11,071 bases of DNA from CAZKMM01 sp964553915 (GCA_964553915.1 CAZKMM010000091.1:1-11071); one strand, 5' to 3'. Counted from the stretch's first letter, positions 1-6,935 are shown. Numbers and translations are program-made. The notes: a model not told the origin generated them from the sequence alone.

Positions 1-821
1 ATCAAAAAAAGAGGAATATCCAGCAATTTCTTGATTTTTTCCAGCTCTGGCTCGGCTCTTTTTCCAGAAGCCAGAGAATCTCTTATCTGCTCAGAAAATC
101 TTTTAAGATAACCTTGATACAAACGGTTAACCATCAGCGAGCTCTGGAAATACCCCAGGCTCAATAGCAGAAACAGAGCGGAAAATAAAATCGGAAGCCA
201 GCTCAAGCGGAGCTTCCTCTTTAAATTAAAAAAGCCAATTTCTTGCTGGGTTAAATGATAGCCGGTTTCCCATTCCAGAATCTGGCGAGCATTCTTATAA
301 AGAACCATCCGGAAAAAATAAAAATGAAAGACAAAAGCAATCAGACCACCTAAAGCAGAAATAATAAAAATAAAAACCAGCTCCCAATAGTAAAAAACCG
401 CTCCCCAGGAAAGAGACAGGGTTCCGGCTAAAAATATCCCGCAAAAAATCCAGAGCCCCAGAACTAAAACCGATGCCCGAGCTGGATATTTAGCCAGTTC
501 CTCCTGAGCTAAAAGAGCATTGGGTCCCAGCTGGTCCGGGTCCTGGGTCCGGGAAGCAAGCTGGTCAAACTCCCGGGCTTGAGAAAGCCATTTTCGGAAA
601 AAATATCCTTCCGAGCCAATCACCACCAGAACCAGAAAAACCAGGCTGGGAATTGCCTTGAAAAAATGGGAAAAAGTTAAATCAGTGCTAACCCCCAGGA
701 GAATAATAATCGCACAAACCTCTATAAAGCTTGCTAAAATACTGCCCAAAATAGAATTAAAAAAAATCCGCTTCCAGACCACCAGTTCTTCTCCACCAGG
801 GATTTTTTTTGATATTAACAC
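1..821 (-). CDS. Multi-pass membrane protein, N-terminal part (runs off left edge)
   Basis: An uninterrupted minus-strand frame of 273 codons runs from a GTG at 821 to the window edge, so its C-terminus is missing. It shows at least five hydrophobic segments, at about residues 19-43, 55-75, 117-134, 143-171 and 207-224. A charged loop (76-115) separates the second and third, and a charged stretch rich in Lys and Glu follows the last (about 235-268). Several helices followed by a charged linker is a layout often seen in membrane sensors carrying HAMP, kinase, cyclase or phosphatase output domains, but no such domain is visible, so the function is unknown. An in-frame TAA at 863-861 bounds the start. 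Candidates are TTG 848, GTG 821 (AGAAGG only 3 nt upstream) and GTG 782 (GGAG 8 nt upstream); I chose 821, and 782 is a serious alternative. It is divergent from dinB. Confidence 0.72.
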   Translation of the reverse strand, partial: MLISKKIPGGEELVVWKRIFFNSILGSILASFIEVCAIIILLGVSTDLTFSHFFKAIPSLVFLVLVVIGSEGYFFRKWLSQAREFDQLASRTQDPDQLGPNALLAQEELAKYPARASVLVLGLWIFCGIFLAGTLSLSWGAVFYYWELVFIFIISALGGLIAFVFHFYFFRMVLYKNARQILEWETGYHLTQQEIGFFNLKRKLRLSWLPILFSALFLLLSLGYFQSSLMVNRLYQGYLKRFSEQIRDSLASGKRAEPELEKIKKLLDIPLFL

Positions 822-822
822 A

Positions 823-838
823 GCCCTTCTTTCAGGGC
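823..838 (-). promoter_or_regulatory. Small hairpin covering the Shine-Dalgarno of the membrane protein gene
   Basis: On the minus strand GCCCT pairs with AGGGC (5 bp) around a 6-nt loop, ending one base before the GTG at 821. The 3' arm contains most of the AGAAGGG purine run that would serve as Shine-Dalgarno. If GTG 821 is the true start, initiation could be damped by this structure; if the start is GTG 782, the hairpin merely lies in the leader. No T-tract follows on either strand, so it does not look like an intrinsic terminator. The stem is short and could be chance. Confidence 0.25.
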
Positions 839-871
839 AATTGAGCAAAAAACAGAAGATTTATCCAAATA

Positions 872-2086
872 ATGCTAAAATTATTTCTGATGAAGCGTGC
901 TTCTAAAATTATTGCTCATCTGGACCTGGATTGTTTTTTTGTTTCGGTGGAGCGGATTTTTCATCCGGAGCTGAAAAATAAGCCAGTGATAGTCAGCGGT
1001 AAACCACAGGGAAGAGGAGTGGTCTCAAGTGCCAGTTATGAAGCCCGAGCCTGTGGGGTAAAAAATGGTATGCCTTTAAAACAGGCAAAAAAGCTCTGCC
1101 CTGAAGCAGTGGTGCTTCCAGTTCGGATGGAGCTTTATGCTTACTTTTCCGAGCAGGTATTTAATCTCTTAAAAAAATTCTCCCCTCTGGTGGAAGAAGC
1201 CAGTGTTGACGAAGCTTATTTAGAGCTGACCGGCTCAGAAAAGCTTTTTGGCTCTCCCAAGAAAACCGCCGAGCTGATTCAAAAAACCATTAACGAAAAG
1301 CTCGCCCTTCCCTGCTCAATTGGAATCGGCTCCAATAAACTGGTGGCAAAAGTTGCCAGCAAACTTGCCAAGCCTGAGGGAATCCTGGAGGTGCCTGCAG
1401 GAAAGGAAGCAGAATTTCTCGCAGAATTTCCCATTGATATTCTTCCCGGAATTGGCGGAAAAACCAAAGACCGGCTTCAGCTTCTGGGTGCCAAGAAGGT
1501 CAAGCACCTGCTCAGTCTGGGTTCTAAAATTCTTCAGGAGCATTTCGGAAAATTTGGTCTGGAGATTTACAAGCGGGCACAGGGACTGGGAGAGACCGAG
1601 CTGGTGGTGGAGCAGGTTCCTCCTAAAAGTCTGGGCAAAGAAATTACTTTTGACCGGGATATTTTTGACCCCAAAGAAAAAGAAGATTGGCTTTATCTTT
1701 TGATTCTCAAGCTGGGCATCAAGCTGAGGGAACATAATTTATATGCACAAAGATTAACCTTAAAATTTCGCTCTCCGGATTTTACTACCTGGAGCCGGAG
1801 CATCCGTTTACCCACTCCCAGCAATCAGGACCAGGTGCTTCTGGCTTATGCTCAAAAGGTGCTGGAGCGGGAAAATCCCGCTGAGCTTCTTCGGCTTTTA
1901 GGAGTAAGTGCCGGAGATTTAATCCCGGTTCGCCAGCTGGATTTGTTTGAACAGGAAAGAACCGCAAAAGAGGAACAGCTCCTTAATGCCCTGGATAGGC
2001 TCCGAAAAACCTATGGGCTTTCTTCTATTTACCCTGCTGATCTGAAAGAATTAATCAGTCAGTTGAAAAAAGGAGGGGCAAGATGA
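872..2086 (+). CDS. dinB: DNA polymerase IV (Y-family translesion polymerase)
   Basis: Error-prone Y-family polymerase that copies past damaged template bases, recruited by the sliding clamp. The 404 residues show the family order. The first catalytic Asp is D18 in LDLDCFF, with F23 at the steric-gate position; the YEARACGVKNGMP finger motif is near 57-69; the SVDEAY motif supplies D113 and E114. A helix-hairpin-helix thumb (LPGIGGKT, about 192-199) and a little-finger domain (about 245-345) follow. Q355-L-D-L-F359 matches the beta-clamp binding motif and is followed by a 45-residue tail with a helical look. All catalytic residues are present, so it should be active. The start is uncertain: ATG 872 has only a weak purine run 12 nt upstream, and ATG 890 (protein beginning MKRASK) fits the usual short N-terminus better. 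I see no LexA box of the common types upstream. The stop overlaps the next start. Confidence 0.95.
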   Translation: MLKLFLMKRASKIIAHLDLDCFFVSVERIFHPELKNKPVIVSGKPQGRGVVSSASYEARACGVKNGMPLKQAKKLCPEAVVLPVRMELYAYFSEQVFNLLKKFSPLVEEASVDEAYLELTGSEKLFGSPKKTAELIQKTINEKLALPCSIGIGSNKLVAKVASKLAKPEGILEVPAGKEAEFLAEFPIDILPGIGGKTKDRLQLLGAKKVKHLLSLGSKILQEHFGKFGLEIYKRAQGLGETELVVEQVPPKSLGKEITFDRDIFDPKEKEDWLYLLILKLGIKLREHNLYAQRLTLKFRSPDFTTWSRSIRLPTPSNQDQVLLAYAQKVLERENPAELLRLLGVSAGDLIPVRQLDLFEQERTAKEEQLLNALDRLRKTYGLSSIYPADLKELISQLKKGGAR

Positions 2087-2691
2087 GACTGATTTCAGGG
2101 ATAATTCTCTGCGCAGGGTTATTACTGGCAGGCACTTTATCAGCCGAGCTATATAAATATGTAGATGAAAAAGGACAGGTTCATTTTACAGATAATCCTT
2201 ATTCGGTGCCGGAAAAATATCGGAATTCTTTGGAGCAGGTAAAAAAAGAAATTTCGCAAGAATCAGAAGTAAAACATCCTCAAAAGCTTCCCCCGGACTG
2301 GAGAAGCTGGGTAGTAAGCGACTCCCGGGGAAATTTCGGAATTAATCTTCGGGCAATGTTTCTTTACTGCCTGAGAGAGAGCCGGCTGATTTTCTGGCTG
2401 GCAGGAGAATTTATCCTGCTGGTAATTTTTATTATCTTCCTGGTAATCTCCCGCAACTGGCCAACCAGAAAAGGAAGGGCTATCTGGAGAATTTCTTCAC
2501 TGCTGGGCTGGATTATTCTTTCCCTCGGCATTTTCATCTTTCTCCTCAGCCCTTCTCTGGAAAAATTTCTGGCTTTAAGCCGGGGACATCTCTCTGAGAT
2601 AATCCAGAAGGCACCTTTAGATGAAAACTCAGTTAAAACGCTTAAAGAACTGGAGCAAAAGCTTGAGGAAATTCAATCTCGCTTGCTTTGA
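2083..2691 (+). CDS. DUF4124-domain membrane protein, translationally coupled to dinB
   Basis: A 202-residue envelope protein of unknown function. Residues 1-21 form a signal peptide (hydrophobic core, likely cut after LSA). Residues 22-52 match the DUF4124 signature, a short beta-rich module of Gram-negative exported proteins, with LYKYVDEKGQVHFTDNP. A polar linker follows, then two membrane helices (about 102-123 and 136-155). A C-terminal stretch rich in Glu, Lys and Leu (about 183-202) is likely coiled coil. The expected topology is an exported N-terminal domain, two membrane passes and an exported tail. The ATG overlaps the dinB stop as ATGA and is preceded by AGGAGG, which supports this start and coupled translation. 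Most DUF4124 proteins I know lack this two-helix C-terminal half. Its 3' end overlaps the convergent peptidase gene by 19 nt. Confidence 0.88.
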   Translation: MRLISGIILCAGLLLAGTLSAELYKYVDEKGQVHFTDNPYSVPEKYRNSLEQVKKEISQESEVKHPQKLPPDWRSWVVSDSRGNFGINLRAMFLYCLRESRLIFWLAGEFILLVIFIIFLVISRNWPTRKGRAIWRISSLLGWIILSLGIFIFLLSPSLEKFLALSRGHLSEIIQKAPLDENSVKTLKELEQKLEEIQSRLL

Positions 2692-3848
2692 GCAAAGTTC
2701 AGCACCAGCTCCCGGGCAAAATCACAGGCAAGCTCAAGCTTTTTATAATCAATCTTATCCCAGGTATCATTAAACCAGTGCCAGGGCTGGGGAATACCCT
2801 GCTCGGTTAATGCCATCAGGGAAAGCACTCCAAATCCCCGAGACCGTGCTACCAGGGTATCCAGAGTCAGAGCGGTATAGGGCTTGGCTTTCAGGGAAAG
2901 AAATTTTTCTCTTCGGGAAATTTCCTGGCAGATTTTTAAAAGCTCAGCCGAGCCGGAAAGTGGAAAAATCATCCCCTCTTTACTGATATAACAAAGCTCT
3001 CCTTCTCCCAGAGAATCAAAATTTAAGAAATAATCTCTGGTTCGCTCCAGTTCGGAGCGATGCTTTTTAAGAAAATTTGCCATTCCCACCATCCCCACCT
3101 CTTCTGCGCCAGTGAGAAGGATTCTCAGCTCCAGCCCCGAAGGAGGCTTTTCCTTTAGCCTTCCTGCAAGCTCCAGCACCACTGCCACTCCGCTGGCATT
3201 ATCACAGGCTCCCTGAACCGGTTTTCCCCGAAGCTCCCGCTCCAGCATCATCAAAGCCATATAAAAGAAATATAAACCAGAAATTGCCAGGATTATTTTA
3301 GGGACTGCCCAGAAGGAATTTGAGGAAAAGAGCTGGAGCAAAATCATCAGCCCGCCCAAGCCAAGTAAAAACAGAGAAACCAGAAACATTGTTCGGATAT
3401 ATTTCACGGTATTGGGAGCAAAGGCAAGCGAGGTTTTGGAGCTGTCATAATGAGCTACCAGCCAGAGCCTTTTTGAGTGCTCTTTTATGCCTTCTTGCTC
3501 GGGAGAAAAAGCAATAAGATTCTGGCTCTTTCCCCGGGCAAATAATTTGCAGGTCAAAAAAGGAAATAAGGTGGTCTGCTCGCCGAGAAAAAGAAAAAGT
3601 GAAATTAAAAAAATCGCCCCGCCCAGAATCGGGTAAAAAATCGCCAGAATCAAACCAAGAAAAAAACCCAGATAAATTACCAAATAGCTCCAGGAAAAAG
3701 TCCCGGGAGAAGAAAAAGCCTCCACTCTAACAGAATAGCCCAGCTCCTCTAAAAGATTTTTTAAAATCTCGCAGGCTTTTTTTTCATTTTCTGTGCAGGT
3801 AAGACGGTGGGAGAGAGAGCTGAGGGCTTTGAGAACCTTTTCCAGCAT
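2673..3848 (-). CDS. Membrane-anchored M28-family zinc metallopeptidase
   Basis: A probable aminopeptidase of the M28 family, which uses two zinc ions. The expected ligands appear in order: H133 (with D135) in AHYDSS, bridging D216 in GACDNASG, the catalytic Glu pair E249-E250 in TGAEEVG, D278 in NFDSLG, and H357 in PWHWFNDTWDKID. The 391-residue protein also has four hydrophobic segments in two pairs, about 54-72 with 74-90 and 153-173 with 183-201. The second pair lies between the first and second metal ligands, which is unusual for soluble M28 enzymes and implies an integral membrane enzyme. There is no cleavable signal peptide. An in-frame TGA at 3860-3858 sets ATG 3848 as the earliest ATG start. 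The only good Shine-Dalgarno (AAGGAG, 3875-3870) sits 21 nt upstream and instead serves a two-codon minigene. Substrate unknown. The catalytic set is complete, so the gene should be functional. Confidence 0.9.
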   Translation of the reverse strand: MLEKVLKALSSLSHRLTCTENEKKACEILKNLLEELGYSVRVEAFSSPGTFSWSYLVIYLGFFLGLILAIFYPILGGAIFLISLFLFLGEQTTLFPFLTCKLFARGKSQNLIAFSPEQEGIKEHSKRLWLVAHYDSSKTSLAFAPNTVKYIRTMFLVSLFLLGLGGLMILLQLFSSNSFWAVPKIILAISGLYFFYMALMMLERELRGKPVQGACDNASGVAVVLELAGRLKEKPPSGLELRILLTGAEEVGMVGMANFLKKHRSELERTRDYFLNFDSLGEGELCYISKEGMIFPLSGSAELLKICQEISRREKFLSLKAKPYTALTLDTLVARSRGFGVLSLMALTEQGIPQPWHWFNDTWDKIDYKKLELACDFARELVLNFAQSKRD

Positions 3849-3852
3849 CTTT

Positions 3853-3875
3853 TTATCTCATCACAATTTCTCCTT
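3853..3875 (-). promoter_or_regulatory. AAGGAG plus two-codon minigene (ATG AGA TAA) in the M28 leader
   Basis: On the minus strand AAGGAG (3875-3870) stands 8 nt before an ATG at 3861-3859, ideal spacing. That ATG is followed only by AGA and then TAA at 3855-3853. The peptidase ATG begins 4 nt after this stop, in another frame. A GTG directly before the ATG would add one codon. The arrangement could force reinitiation or set expression through ribosome stalling, or it could mark a one-base indel, since removing one T would fuse M-R-K-K in frame to the annotated protein. The sequence is seen directly; its role is inferred. Confidence 0.4.
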
Positions 3876-3898
3876 TAAAGCAAACTTTTTAACTAACC

Positions 3899-3927
3899 TT
3901 GACATCTTTAAAAGATAGCATTTTAAT
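3899..3927 (+). promoter_or_regulatory. Sigma-70-type promoter of the FBP aldolase/phosphatase gene
   Basis: A perfect -35 box TTGACA (3899-3904) and a -10 box TTTAAT (3922-3927, five of six consensus bases) are separated by exactly 17 nt. Transcription would start near 3934, leaving a leader of about 33 nt that contains AGGAGG (3955-3960) six bases before ATG 3967. This is the best promoter in the window. It sits in the short divergent gap with the M28 peptidase gene, for which I see no comparably good promoter. Confidence 0.75.
3904..3916. repeat. 13-nt perfect inverted repeat between -35 and -10
   Basis: ATCTTT and AAAGAT flank a single central A. The repeat begins at the last base of the -35 box and fills most of the spacer of the promoter at 3899-3927, a classic operator position where a bound dimer would block RNA polymerase. 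It is A/T-rich, so chance cannot be excluded. No regulator gene is visible in the window. Confidence 0.4.
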
Positions 3928-3931
3928 AGAC

Positions 3932-3946
3932 TTAAGAAATTCTTAA
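3932..3946. repeat. 15-nt perfect inverted repeat over the predicted transcription start
   Basis: TTAAGAA and TTCTTAA flank a central A, five bases after the -10 box, so the repeat covers the expected start near 3934. It shares the inner AAGA/TCTT element with the repeat at 3904-3916 but with the arms in the opposite order, so the two are not copies. It is a candidate repressor site or 5'-end hairpin; A/T richness tempers this. Confidence 0.4.
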
Positions 3947-3966
3947 ATCAGGAAAGGAGGGGTAAA

Positions 3967-5136
3967 ATGAAGGTAACTATCTCAGTAATTAAAGCAGATA
4001 TTGGAAGCATCGGAGGGCATATTCGCCCGAGCAAGGAGCTGGTGGAACAGGTAAAAAAAGTAGTGGAGGCAGAAAAAGGAAAAAGCATTATTGACTTTTT
4101 CATTGGCACCACCGGTGATGACATAGCAATTTTAATGACTCACACCAATGGAGCAGGCTCGGAAAAGGTTCACGGGCTTGCCTGGAATGCTTTTAAGGAA
4201 GGCACAGATAACGTGGCAAAAAAGCAGGGGCTTTATGGAGCTGGTCAGGACCTTTTGAAGGATGCTTTTTCTGGCAATGTTCGGGGAATGGGACCAGCAG
4301 TAGCAGAGATGGAGATTGAGGAGCGACCCGCAGAGCCGTTTATCCTTTTTGCTGCAGATAAAACCGACCCTGGTGCCTATAATCTTCCCTTGTATCTGGC
4401 TTTTGCAGACCCGATGTATTGTGCGGGCTTGATTTTAAGCCCGAAAATGGCAAAAGGATTTAAATTCCAGATTATTGATGTGGAATATACTGAATGCCCC
4501 AAATGCGGAAACTGGCATACCAGAGAGCAGAGATGCGAGGAAGCTAAAAATAATCCTCGTGGAGAAAAAATCATTGAGCTGAACGCTCCCGAAGACCTTT
4601 ATGGTATTGCCACCTTATTAAGGGATAATCAGCGTTATGTGGTTGAAGCAATTTACAGCCGGGAGACCGGTAATCAGGCGGTAGCAGTAAGCACCACCCG
4701 GCTTCATAATATTGCCGGGAAATATACTGGAAAAGACGACCCGGTAATGATTGTCCGCACCCAGGGAGAATTCCCTGCTACTGGCGAGGTGCTGATGCCT
4801 TTTGAAAAATGCCATCTGGTTGCTGGATTTATGAGAGGCTCACATACTGGTCCGCTTATGCCCTGCAGACTCTATACTGACATTTCCTATTTTGATGGAC
4901 CGCCAGTGGTCACGGGCGCGGCTTTTTCAATGCGGGATGGAGTTCTGGTAGGTCCCTGCGATGTTTTTGACCATCCTTTCTGGGACAAGGTGCGGGAAAA
5001 AGCCAGCCAGAAGGCAACCTTTATTCGGGAGCAGGGATTCTCAGGCCCGGCAATGCTTCCGATGAGCGAGCTGGAATACGGCGGAATTGTGGAAAAACTG
5101 GCAGAACTGGAAAAGCGGTTTACTTATCGGAGCTGA
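3967..5136 (+). CDS. fbp: Fructose-1,6-bisphosphate aldolase/phosphatase (archaeal-type, bifunctional)
   Basis: A gluconeogenic enzyme that joins dihydroxyacetone phosphate and glyceraldehyde 3-phosphate, then removes the 1-phosphate to give fructose 6-phosphate. It is magnesium-dependent and cytosolic. From family knowledge the key residues are all present: metal ligands D11, H18, D51-D52, Q94 and D131; the aldolase lid Tyr and Schiff-base Lys as Y253 and K256 in YTGKDDP with D257-D258; and the phosphatase Tyr as Y371 in LEYGG. Conserved blocks include IKADIG, MTHT, YGAGQDLL, GNVRGMGP and DKTDPGAYNLPLY. Compared with the archaeal enzymes I remember, about 24 extra residues (near 175-200) carry C177, C180, H184 and C190, a zinc-knuckle-like cluster. 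The C-terminus ends shortly after the phosphatase Tyr, without the longer tail of archaeal forms. AGGAGG six bases upstream supports the start. Its presence implies one-way gluconeogenic flux in this organism. Confidence 0.95.
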   Translation: MKVTISVIKADIGSIGGHIRPSKELVEQVKKVVEAEKGKSIIDFFIGTTGDDIAILMTHTNGAGSEKVHGLAWNAFKEGTDNVAKKQGLYGAGQDLLKDAFSGNVRGMGPAVAEMEIEERPAEPFILFAADKTDPGAYNLPLYLAFADPMYCAGLILSPKMAKGFKFQIIDVEYTECPKCGNWHTREQRCEEAKNNPRGEKIIELNAPEDLYGIATLLRDNQRYVVEAIYSRETGNQAVAVSTTRLHNIAGKYTGKDDPVMIVRTQGEFPATGEVLMPFEKCHLVAGFMRGSHTGPLMPCRLYTDISYFDGPPVVTGAAFSMRDGVLVGPCDVFDHPFWDKVREKASQKATFIREQGFSGPAMLPMSELEYGGIVEKLAELEKRFTYRS

Positions 5137-5151
5137 GCTTAAAATTTAAGC
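5137..5151. repeat. 15-nt palindrome between the convergent fbp and proS genes
   Basis: GCTTAAA and TTTAAGC flank a central A. The repeat starts directly after the fbp stop codon and contains the proS stop (TAA, complement of 5146-5148). It is the whole gap between the two genes. As RNA it can form a 6-bp stem with a 3-nt loop on either strand, but no T-tract follows on either side, so intrinsic termination would be weak. It may help end transcription from both directions. Confidence 0.35.
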
Positions 5152-6909
5152 AAACTCTTCAAGCGCCCGGGCTTCTGCCTGGCTGGCTTTCCGGGAGATT
5201 TCTTCCAGGGCAGAACTAATTATCTTTTCTGCCTCGGAAACCGCCTGAGCCAGGGGGATGAGCTTTTTTTCCTCTTCCCAGCGGAGCTTGAACTCAACAG
5301 AATCTTTAGCCAGGGTTTTCTCTCCTACTACCATCCGGAGAGGTATGCCAATTAAATCCGCATCTTTGAACTTTACCCCCGGGCTCTCTTCCCGGTCATC
5401 TAAAAGCACCTCCCAGCCTTTTTCCTCCAGCTCTCGCTCCAGCTGGTCCGAGACCTCTTTTACCCGCTCATCTTTATAATTGATGGGAAGAATATAAATA
5501 TGAAAAGGAGCTATGCTCACCGGCCAGATAATCCCGGAAGAATCGTGATTCTGCTCAATTGCCGAGGCAACGGTTCTGCCCGTGCCAATCCCATAGCATC
5601 CCATCACAAAATATCTTTCTTTGCCTTCCGGGTCTAAAAAGCTCGCTTTCATTGGTCGGGAATATTTTTCTCCCAGCTTAAAGATATGCCCAACTTCAAT
5701 CCCCCGCTGGAATTTAAGCCCGGCACCGCATTTCCCGCAGCGGTCGCCTTCAACTGCCATTCTCAGGTCCGCAATTTGAGTGGGCTGAAAGTCTCTGCCC
5801 AGATTGGTATTAAGATAATGATAGTCCTTTTCATTGGCGCCGGTGATAAAGTTCTTCATCACCGCCACTTCAGAGTCCACATATACCGGAATTTTAAGTC
5901 CCACCGGTCCGGAAAAGCCTAAGGGGCCGCCGGTGAGTTCCTCAATCCTCTCCGGGCTTGCCATTTCCAGCCACTCCGCTTCAATCAGGCTCTGGAGTTT
6001 GTTGGGATTTAATTCCCTCTCTCCCCTGACCATTACCGCCACCGGACCTTTATCACTTTCATAAATCAGGGTTTTGACCAGTTTTTGAGGAGGGACTTTG
6101 AGAAAATCACAAACTTCCTCCACGGTTCTTTTTTCCGGGGTGTGGACCTTTTCCAGGGGTTTTTCCGGCTCGGTTTCTTTTTTCTCGGGCGGAGCAATTT
6201 CTGCTTTTTCCAGGTTGGCAGAATATCCGCAGTTTTCACAGACCGCGATTATATCTTCTCCGGTATCTGCCAGAACCATAAACTCGTGGCTGAACTTTCC
6301 GCCAATTGGTCCGGTGGTTGCTTCCACGGCTTTAAAGCTTAATCCACAACGGGAAAAAATCCGAGAATAGGCAAGATACATTTTCTTATAACTTTCTTCT
6401 GCCCCCTCCTCATCCATATCAAAGCTGTAAGCGTCTTTCATTCCAAATTCCCTTGCCCGCATTACTCCGAAGCGGGGGCGAATCTCATCCCGAAATTTAG
6501 TCTGAATCTGGTAAAGATTTAAAGGAAGCTGTCGCCAGGAGCGAACCTCTCCCCGAACCAGATGCACAATCACCTCCTCGTGGGTGGGACCGATGCAGAA
6601 TTCCCGCTCGTGCCGGTCCCGGAAGCGAAGAAGCTCTTTTCCATAAGCTTCCCATCTGCCGGATTCCTTCCAGAGCTCTGCCGGCTGAACCGCGGGAAGA
6701 AAAACCTCTAAAGCTCCCTGACGGTTCATTTCTTCCCGGATAATATTCTCCACTTTTCTCAGCACCCTCAGACCCAGGGGAAGCCAGCTATAAATTCCGC
6801 TGGCAAGTTTGCGAATCATCCCTGCCCGAAGCATCAGCCGATGAGAAATTACTTCTGCCTCGCTCGGGTCTTCTCGTAAAGTAGGCAGGTAAAATCTGGT
6901 TAACCTCAT
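5146..6909 (-). CDS. proS: Prolyl-tRNA synthetase (bacterial type with editing domain)
   Basis: Attaches proline to tRNA-Pro in the cytosol. The 587 residues follow the bacterial class II ProRS plan. The catalytic N-terminal part has the TH-E motif CIGPTHEEV (105-113) and motif 2, FRDEIRPRFG through FGMKDAYSFD (139-164). The inserted YbaK-like editing domain spans about 255-385, with K279 in QKLVKT at the position known as an editing residue in the E. coli enzyme. Motif 3 is GIGTGRTVASAIEQNHD (440-456), and the anticodon-binding domain covers about 465-560. Cys pairs C224/C227 and C391/C394 flank the editing domain, as in many bacterial homologues, and may bind zinc. It is slightly longer than the E. 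coli protein because of a charged C-terminal tail. GGAG 6 nt before ATG 6909 supports the start. It lies 26 nt after the corrinoid protein gene and is probably co-transcribed with it. No T-box leader is visible. Confidence 0.97.
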   Translation of the reverse strand: MRLTRFYLPTLREDPSEAEVISHRLMLRAGMIRKLASGIYSWLPLGLRVLRKVENIIREEMNRQGALEVFLPAVQPAELWKESGRWEAYGKELLRFRDRHEREFCIGPTHEEVIVHLVRGEVRSWRQLPLNLYQIQTKFRDEIRPRFGVMRAREFGMKDAYSFDMDEEGAEESYKKMYLAYSRIFSRCGLSFKAVEATTGPIGGKFSHEFMVLADTGEDIIAVCENCGYSANLEKAEIAPPEKKETEPEKPLEKVHTPEKRTVEEVCDFLKVPPQKLVKTLIYESDKGPVAVMVRGERELNPNKLQSLIEAEWLEMASPERIEELTGGPLGFSGPVGLKIPVYVDSEVAVMKNFITGANEKDYHYLNTNLGRDFQPTQIADLRMAVEGDRCGKCGAGLKFQRGIEVGHIFKLGEKYSRPMKASFLDPEGKERYFVMGCYGIGTGRTVASAIEQNHDSSGIIWPVSIAPFHIYILPINYKDERVKEVSDQLERELEEKGWEVLLDDREESPGVKFKDADLIGIPLRMVVGEKTLAKDSVEFKLRWEEEKKLIPLAQAVSEAEKIISSALEEISRKASQAEARALEEFA

Positions 6910-6935
6910 TTTCCAGCTCCACTATTTATCAGAAT

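Noticed and set aside
822..871. Clear sigma-70 promoter for dinB or the divergent membrane protein gene
   Set aside because: Partial -35-like hexamers occur (TTGATA at 809, TTGAGC at 841), but none has a matching -10 at 16-18 nt spacing.
780..890. LexA-type SOS box ahead of dinB
   Set aside because: I looked for CTGT-N8-ACAG and GAAC-N4-GTTC type sites in this gap and found none. A lineage-specific LexA site cannot be excluded.
658..906. Open frame of 82 codons on the plus strand from a TTG at 658
   Set aside because: It lies mostly antisense to the membrane protein gene and overlaps the dinB start in another frame, with no Shine-Dalgarno.
1316..1735. Open frame of 139 codons on the minus strand inside dinB
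   Set aside because: It is antisense to the catalytic and thumb regions of an intact DinB and shows no family features.
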